Below are positions 6,484-10,615 of a stretch of 10,615 nt of DNA, piece by piece; the stretch's first letter is position 1; every line of letters begins with the position of its first letter. The translations under genes and the position numbers were made by a program. Source of the stretch: DATHVR01 sp035461175 (GTDB taxonomy: Bacteria > Actinomycetota > Acidimicrobiia > Spongiisociales > ZC4RG35); the NCBI GenBank assembly GCA_035461175.1, contig DATHVR010000059.1:1-10615 (forward strand). Reading direction: 5' to 3'. The notes under the pieces are model-generated. The model worked only from the letters and a program-made list of their open reading frames with translations. It was not told where the DNA came from and searched no databases.

Positions 6484-7803
6484 TCGCAGGGCGATGGCCT
6501 CGGCCAGCACGCACTTCTCCAGGTCGTCGAGGTCCTGGGACTCGTTCGGGGCGTGCACCGATGAGGTGGGGTCGCCGGCTCCAGTGAGGAGGATGGTGGC
6601 GTCGGGCAACTGCTCGGAGAAGGCGGCAACGAAGGGGATGGAACCACCCACCCCCATCTCGACGGGTTCGCGGTCCCAGGCCACCCGCATCCCCTCGCGC
6701 CAGGCGTCGGCGGCGGGACCGTCGGTGGCGAGGGCATGACCGGAGCCGGCCTCGCCACCCCGTACCTGGAGTTGGGCGCCCCAGGGGACGTTGGCCTCGA
6801 GATGGCGCCGGAGGGCGTCGAGGGCCTCGGAGGGGTCCTGGGAGGGGGCGATCCGCATGCTCACTTTGGCCCGGGCGACGGGAACGAGCTGGTTGATGGC
6901 TTCGGAGACGGGGGGAGCGTCGATGGCCAGCACGGAGAGGGCCGGTCGGGTCCACAGCCGGGAGACGATCGACCCCTCGCCCAGGGTGGCGAGGTTCGGC
7001 ACGGCGCCCGCCAGCTCGGCGGCCTCCTCCTCGGAGAAATCGAGGCCGGCTACTTCCTCGGAGATCAGGCCCTCGACGGCCACGGAACCGTCGGGGAGAT
7101 GGAGCGTGGCGAGCAGGCGACAGAGCACGGTGAGCGCGTCGGGGTAGAGGCCGCCGAACAGCCCCGAGTGCTGGGCCGCCTGCAGTGTGCGTACCTCGAC
7201 CTCGACCGCCGCCAACCCCCGCAATGAGGTGGTGAGGGCGGGAATGCCGACCCGCCAGTTCCCGGCGTCGGCGATCACGATCACGTCGGCAGCGAGGAGG
7301 TCGGAGTACCGGGCCAAAAAGTCGGGCAGGTGCTGGGAGCCGATCTCCTCTTCTCCCTCGATGAAGATCTTGATCCCCACCGGCGGGTTACCGCCCAGCG
7401 CCGAGAGGGCTCCCAGGTGCATGATGACCCCTGACTTGTCGTCGCTGGCGCCGCGCCCGAACAGCCGACCCTCCTTCTCGAACGGCTCGAAGGGCCCGGT
7501 TTCCCACTCGGCTGCGGGACCGGGAGGCTGCACGTCGTGATGGGCGTAGAGGAGCACGGTGGGAGAGCCTTCCGGGCCGGGAATGTGGCCGTAGACGGCC
7601 GGATGGGCCCCTTCGAGTTCCAGCAATCGGACGTCCTGAGCTCCCTCATCCTCGAAGAGTCGGGCCACGTGTTCGGCCGACCGGCGGACCTCGGCGGGGT
7701 CGTATCCGGGGGCGCTGACCCCCGGGATGCGAACCAGGTCGGCGAGGATCTCTTTCAAGCGGGGAAAGTCGGCGCGGACGGCGGTGCGGAGGTCATCGTG
7801 CAT
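6469..7803 (-). CDS. M20-family metallopeptidase (dipeptidase-like)
   Basis: The 444-residue enzyme has the complete two-metal site of M20 peptidases: His88 and catalytic-site Asp90 in YAHHDVQ (86-92), bridging Asp121 in GRGASDDKSG (117-125), general base Glu152 and ligand Glu153 in GEEEIGS (150-156), Asp179 in VIADAGNW (176-183), and His417 in SVHAPNE (415-421). The dimerisation-domain motif QHSGLFGG (211-218) corresponds to the usual 'HSGxFGG', with His212 reaching across the dimer. This pattern fits cytosolic dipeptidases or carnosinase-like enzymes better than ArgE or DapE. The ATG at 7803 follows a TACCAT element by 7 nt. The frame stays open upstream to 8430 but only as antisense of the membrane protease gene. 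It diverges from that gene and ends 15 bp inside trmL. Confidence 0.94.
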   Translation of the reverse strand: MHDDLRTAVRADFPRLKEILADLVRIPGVSAPGYDPAEVRRSAEHVARLFEDEGAQDVRLLELEGAHPAVYGHIPGPEGSPTVLLYAHHDVQPPGPAAEWETGPFEPFEKEGRLFGRGASDDKSGVIMHLGALSALGGNPPVGIKIFIEGEEEIGSQHLPDFLARYSDLLAADVIVIADAGNWRVGIPALTTSLRGLAAVEVEVRTLQAAQHSGLFGGLYPDALTVLCRLLATLHLPDGSVAVEGLISEEVAGLDFSEEEAAELAGAVPNLATLGEGSIVSRLWTRPALSVLAIDAPPVSEAINQLVPVARAKVSMRIAPSQDPSEALDALRRHLEANVPWGAQLQVRGGEAGSGHALATDGPAADAWREGMRVAWDREPVEMGVGGSIPFVAAFSEQLPDATILLTGAGDPTSSVHAPNESQDLDDLEKCVLAEAIALRSLGG

Positions 7804-7810
7804 GATCGGG

Positions 7811-7816
7811 ATGGTA
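7811..7816 (-). promoter_or_regulatory. Putative -10 box for leaderless M20 peptidase mRNA
   Basis: The complement reads TACCAT, ending 7 nt before the ATG at 7803, with CCCGATC between and no Shine-Dalgarno sequence. It has the same hexamer as the proposed fba -10 and the same spacing as the MFS gene. Confidence 0.42.
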
Positions 7817-7882
7817 CCGGCGCCTGCCCGTGGGCTATCTGCCGACTCGGCATTGAACGACCCCGACGGCGAAGATGAGGGC

Positions 7883-8608
7883 GTGATCAGATTCTCAATC
7901 GCCGGCATCCCCGTCACCGTACGGCCCTCTTTCTGGCTGGTGGCGCTGCTGCTCGGGTGGGGTGTGGCCAGCCGCACCCTGCTTGTCGCATGGGTGGTCG
8001 TCGTCTTCGTCTCGGTCCTCGCCCATGAGCTCGGCCATGCCATCACCGCCCGCAGATTCGGCGCCGGGGTATCGATCACCCTGACCACTCTGGGCGGCTT
8101 CACCCGTTGGGAGAAGCCGGGCGACGGGATGACGCCGGGACGCCGGGCGCTGGTGGCGGCGGCAGGCTCGGCGGTGGGAATCGTGCTCGGCCTGGCGGTG
8201 CTCGGAGCCTTCATGGCGACGCGACCATGGGGGGCGACGGCCGCCTCGGTGGTCCTGATGATCGCCTGGGTCAATGTGGGCTGGGGCGTGCTCAACTGGC
8301 TGCCGATCCGTCCCCTCGACGGCGGGCATCTGGTGCTGGCCCTCCTCGACATGGTGGCGCCGCGTCGTACCGAGGGAATCGCCTCGGCCATCTTTCTCGT
8401 CACCAGCCTGGCCGCTCTCGCCGCCGCCATCTACTTCCAGTTCTACTTCGCCGCCATCCTGGCCGGCTTCATGGCCTGGGCCGAGATCAGCCGATTGGTC
8501 GGTCCTTCCCCCCGGCCGCGGCCGGCGCCGCCGGCTCCGCCCGGGAACCTCTTCGACCTCGAGCCGCCCTCGCCCACCCCGGAGGAGGGCACGCGGTCGG
8601 GCGAGTGA
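7883..8608 (+). CDS. Site-2-protease-type (M50) intramembrane zinc metalloprotease, minimal form
   Basis: The 241-residue protein is an M50 membrane protease. HELGH (48-52) supplies two zinc-binding histidines and the catalytic Glu49 inside a hydrophobic helix, and NWLPIRPLDGGH (138-149) is the second motif, with Asp146 as third ligand. About five to six hydrophobic segments span 12-28, 33-52, 88-112, 118-140 and 168-203. There are no CBS or PDZ domains. The C-terminus is a proline-rich, probably cytosolic tail (about 207-241). Family members cut transmembrane or membrane-associated substrates, often releasing transcription or sigma factors, but no anti-sigma gene is nearby and the substrate is unknown. 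The GTG at 7883 was chosen because upstream in-frame codons run into the divergent M20 start region and encode an Arg/Pro-rich segment; it has no well-placed ribosome-binding site. Confidence 0.91.
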   Translation: MIRFSIAGIPVTVRPSFWLVALLLGWGVASRTLLVAWVVVVFVSVLAHELGHAITARRFGAGVSITLTTLGGFTRWEKPGDGMTPGRRALVAAAGSAVGIVLGLAVLGAFMATRPWGATAASVVLMIAWVNVGWGVLNWLPIRPLDGGHLVLALLDMVAPRRTEGIASAIFLVTSLAALAAAIYFQFYFAAILAGFMAWAEISRLVGPSPRPRPAPPAPPGNLFDLEPPSPTPEEGTRSGE

Positions 8609-8616
8609 GCACCCGT

Positions 8617-8643
8617 TACATTGGCGCGGTCGCGAGAGAGAGG
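8617..8643 (+). promoter_or_regulatory. Possible -10 box and clear ribosome-binding site of the acyl-CoA dehydrogenase gene
   Basis: TACATT (8617-8622) lies 26 nt before the GTG at 8649, and the purine run GAGAGAGAGG (8634-8643) ends 5 nt before it. The ribosome-binding site fixes the GTG start; the -10 assignment is tentative, because the 40-nt gap after the protease gene would also allow read-through. Confidence 0.38.
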
Positions 8644-8648
8644 TCCAG

Positions 8649-9893
8649 GTGGAGTTCGCATTCAGTCCCAAGGTCGAGGACTACCGGGAGCGCCTCAACG
8701 CCTTCATGGACTCCCACGTCTTCCCGGCCGAGGCGGTGTACCGGGAGCAGATGGAGGCGGCGGGGGATCCAGACTTCCATCCCCCGATCGTGGAGGACCT
8801 CAAGACCGAGGCCCGGTCCCGGGGACTGTGGAATCTGTTCCTTCCCGCCGAGTCGAGCCTGAGCGTTCTCGAGTATGCCCCGCTGGCGGAGATCACGGGG
8901 CGCAGTCCGGAGCTGGCACCGGAGGCTCTCAACTGCGCCGCTCCGGATACCGGCAACATGGAGATCCTCCACATGTTCGGCACGGACGAACAGAAGGAGC
9001 GGTGGCTCGCACCCCTCCTGGACGGGGAGATCCGCTCCTGTTTTTCGATGACCGAGCCGGCGGTGGCGAGTTCCGACGCCACCAACATCTCCACCCGCAT
9101 CGAGCGCGACGGGGACGAGTACGTGATCAACGGACGCAAGTGGTTCAGCTCGGGGGCGGCCTCAGACCGTTGCAGGATCTCGATCGTGATGGGGGTCACC
9201 AACCCCGACAACGACCGTCACCACCAGCAGTCGATGGTGCTGGTCCCGATGGACACACCCGGCGTCGTCGTGGAGCGTTCACCCAAGGTGTTCGGGTATC
9301 AGGATCGGAGCGGACACCCCCAGATCCTGTTCGATGACGTGCGGGTTCCGGTCGGGAACCTTCTCGGCGAAGAGGGGGGTGGCTTCGCCATCGCCCAAGC
9401 CCGTCTCGGCCCGGGGAGGATCCATCACTGCATGCGGGCGATCGGAGCGGCCGAGCGCTGCCTGGAATTGATGGTGCAGCGGTCACAGTCCCGGGTCACG
9501 TTCGGGCGCCCGCTGTCCGAGCAAGGGGTGGTGCGGGAATGGATCGCCCAGTCCCGTATCCGCATCGAGCAGGCGCGCCTGCTGGTGCTGAAGACGGCGT
9601 GGATGATCGACGAGGTCGGAGCCAAGGCCGCCCGGACGGAGATATCTGCCATCAAAGTGGTGGCCCCCGAGACCCTCAAGTACGTGTCTGATCGGGCCAT
9701 CCAGCTCTTCGGGGCCGCCGGGTTCACCGAGGACTGGCCGCTGGCCGGCTTCTACGCCATGGCCCGCTGGCTCCAGATCGCCGACGGACCCGATGAGGTG
9801 CATCTCCGGTCGGTGGCCCGCGCCGAGCTCTCCCGCCATGAGCCGGGAGCAGAATTCGTCCCGCCGGGCGACGGAGTCAGCGGTGCCCGGTAG
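8649..9893 (+). CDS. Acyl-CoA dehydrogenase, ACAD10/11-like 'ADGPDEVH' subgroup
   Basis: The 414-residue flavoprotein should oxidise an acyl-CoA at the alpha-beta carbons, passing electrons to ETF. Visible signatures are CFSMTEPAVASSDATNI (131-147) and INGRKWFSSGA (160-170) of the FAD/substrate pocket, FDDVRVPVGNLLGEEGGGF (228-246), VTFGRPLSEQGVV (283-295) and QLFGAAGFTED (352-362). Aligning WLQIADGPDEVH (374-385) with the classical 'VLQIYEGTNEIQ' places Asp379 where medium-chain enzymes have their catalytic Glu. The GPDEVH ending is what I remember of the ACAD10/ACAD11 dehydrogenase domain, so the substrate may be unusual (for example a long-chain or 4-hydroxyacyl-CoA); this is inference. 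No kinase-like domain is fused. It is 40 nt downstream of the membrane protease and 27 nt upstream of the thioredoxin-fold gene, all on the plus strand. Confidence 0.93.
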   Translation: MEFAFSPKVEDYRERLNAFMDSHVFPAEAVYREQMEAAGDPDFHPPIVEDLKTEARSRGLWNLFLPAESSLSVLEYAPLAEITGRSPELAPEALNCAAPDTGNMEILHMFGTDEQKERWLAPLLDGEIRSCFSMTEPAVASSDATNISTRIERDGDEYVINGRKWFSSGAASDRCRISIVMGVTNPDNDRHHQQSMVLVPMDTPGVVVERSPKVFGYQDRSGHPQILFDDVRVPVGNLLGEEGGGFAIAQARLGPGRIHHCMRAIGAAERCLELMVQRSQSRVTFGRPLSEQGVVREWIAQSRIRIEQARLLVLKTAWMIDEVGAKAARTEISAIKVVAPETLKYVSDRAIQLFGAAGFTEDWPLAGFYAMARWLQIADGPDEVHLRSVARAELSRHEPGAEFVPPGDGVSGAR

Positions 9894-9920
9894 CCCGGAC
9901 GCCTTGCCAGGATCGGGATC

Positions 9921-10493
9921 ATGCGCTTTGAGATCACATTCGATTACCTGTGCCCCTTCGCTCGCAACGCCGCCGAAGCGGTGATAAACGGGCTCGAGGA
10001 GGGGCGCGATTGGGAGGTCACCTTCCGGCCCTTCTCCCTCTCACAGGTTCATGTCGATGAAAATGACCCCGATGTGTTCGATGACCCAGGGACCTCCGGG
10101 ATCCTCGCCCTGCACTGGGGTCTGGCCGTCCGCGACACGCAGCCCGATGTCTTCCGGGCGGCGCACCTAGCTCTGTTCGGCGCCCGGCACGACGACGGCA
10201 GCGATATCTCGGACGAGGACGTGATCCGGGCGGCGCTGGCGGCGGCTGGAGTCGACGTCGACGCCGCCGCCGCGGTGGTGGCATCCGGTACTCCCGCCAA
10301 GGCGCTCGCCACCGAACACACCGAGTCAGTGGATCGCTGGCGTGTGTTCGGCGTCCCGACCTTCATCGCCGACGACGTCGCCACCTTCATCCGTTTCATG
10401 CGCCGCGGCAGCGTCGCGGACCTCGATCGTGCCCTCTCCCTGCTCGACTGGCACCACCTCAACGAATTCAAACGCACGGTCGTGCCCAAGTAG
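9921..10493 (+). CDS. DsbA/2-hydroxychromene-2-carboxylate isomerase-like thioredoxin-fold protein with a single Cys
   Basis: The 190-residue protein starts with a beta strand and active-site loop, FDYLCPFARN (7-16), and has the cis-proline motif GVPTF (144-148) expected in the DsbA/FrnE/HCCA-isomerase branch, with an all-helical insert between. The catalytic loop reads C11-P-F-A14 and not CxxC, and Cys11 is the only cysteine in the protein, so it cannot form an intramolecular disulfide. It could be a monothiol oxidoreductase using a low-molecular-weight thiol, a glutathione-transferase-kappa/HCCA-like isomerase, or a non-catalytic relative. No signal peptide is present, so it should be cytoplasmic. 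AGGA (9909-9912) lies 8 nt before the ATG. It follows the acyl-CoA dehydrogenase gene by 27 nt and is probably co-transcribed; a shared substrate is possible but unproven. Confidence 0.85.
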   Translation: MRFEITFDYLCPFARNAAEAVINGLEEGRDWEVTFRPFSLSQVHVDENDPDVFDDPGTSGILALHWGLAVRDTQPDVFRAAHLALFGARHDDGSDISDEDVIRAALAAAGVDVDAAAAVVASGTPAKALATEHTESVDRWRVFGVPTFIADDVATFIRFMRRGSVADLDRALSLLDWHHLNEFKRTVVPK

Positions 10494-10500
10494 GGCGCAA

Positions 10501-10515
10501 CGCTCCTCTCGAGCG
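10501..10515 (+). terminator. Weak hairpin after the thioredoxin-fold gene
   Basis: CGCTC (10501-10505), loop CTCTC and GAGCG (10511-10515) form a 5-bp stem 7 nt after the stop codon, followed by a G-run and no T-tract. It could contribute to termination, but such short stems are common in this base composition. Confidence 0.2.
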
Positions 10516-10550
10516 GGGGGTATCCACCGGGCCGTCTTCGCCAGGGATCG

Positions 10551-10602
10551 TCTGTCGCCGGAGGCTGCGGGTGGTGGGGACGAAGAGGATTTTCGCGACA
10601 GA
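10551..10602. repeat. 8-bp inverted repeat in the terminal intergenic stretch
   Basis: TCTGTCGC (10551-10558) and GCGACAGA (10595-10602) are perfect reverse complements separated by 36 bp. The 122 bp from 10494 to the window end otherwise contain no gene I can support. The arms could be an operator pair, the base of a leader RNA structure for a gene beyond the window, or chance. Confidence 0.3.
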
Positions 10603-10615
10603 ATTGCGCGCCATA

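Noticed and set aside
7804..8430. Upstream extension of the M20 peptidase frame
   Set aside because: It is antisense to the M50 protease and Ser/Thr/Arg-rich; the M20 family begins near the ATG at 7803, which has its own promoter-like element.
8274..8648. Upstream extension of the acyl-CoA dehydrogenase frame through the protease gene
   Set aside because: The extension is a Ser/Pro/Arg-rich out-of-frame reading of the M50 protease; GTG at 8649 has a good ribosome-binding site.
10468..10614. 48-codon minus-strand frame beginning with ATG near the window end
   Set aside because: Arg-rich, partly antisense to the thioredoxin-fold gene, no ribosome-binding context visible and no recognisable motif.

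Overview
The window is a gene-dense stretch of high-GC DNA (roughly two-thirds G+C by eye) with twelve protein-coding genes and almost no non-coding space. It looks like a chromosome segment of a high-GC actinobacterium. The main reasons are a full-length NucS/EndoMS mismatch endonuclease, a class II fructose-bisphosphate aldolase that follows the mycobacterial protein closely from memory, GTG starts, and several genes with a -10-like hexamer directly before the start codon and no ribosome-binding site. A class such as Acidimicrobiia would fit, but that is an inference. No mobile element, phage gene, CRISPR array, rRNA or tRNA was seen.

Layout: (1) 5-1033, minus: class II aldolase fba. (2) 1139-1567, plus: small DUF454/YbaN membrane protein, divergent from fba; its 3' end overlaps the next gene by 22 bp. 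(3) 1546-2828, minus: an Asp-box (BNR) beta-propeller and a MoaD/ThiS-like ubiquitin-fold protein joined by a TGATG stop/start overlap. (4) 2945-4084, minus: an alpha/beta-hydrolase esterase with a hydrophobic N-terminal part. (5) 4162-6483, plus: MFS transporter, nucS, and trmL (tRNA Cm34/Um34 methyltransferase). (6) 6469-7803, minus: M20 metallopeptidase, overlapping trmL tail to tail by 15 bp. (7) 7883-10493, plus: a minimal site-2-type membrane protease, an acyl-CoA dehydrogenase with an Asp at the usual catalytic-Glu position, and a DsbA/HCCA-isomerase-like thioredoxin-fold protein with one cysteine. The last 122 bp hold only weak inverted repeats.

Most genes are unrelated housekeeping functions: glycolysis, replication fidelity, tRNA modification, peptide turnover, membrane proteolysis and acyl-CoA oxidation. 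Two groupings look functional. nucS-trmL is a tight co-transcribed pair. The beta-propeller/MoaD-like pair is translationally coupled, has no E1-like or molybdopterin gene beside it, and is the best candidate here for an undescribed system. Two convergent pairs overlap in their coding sequence, one with a perfect 7-bp hairpin directly after the stop codon. Five genes share the arrangement TANNNT, then 6-10 nt, then ATG/GTG, which suggests widespread leaderless transcription.
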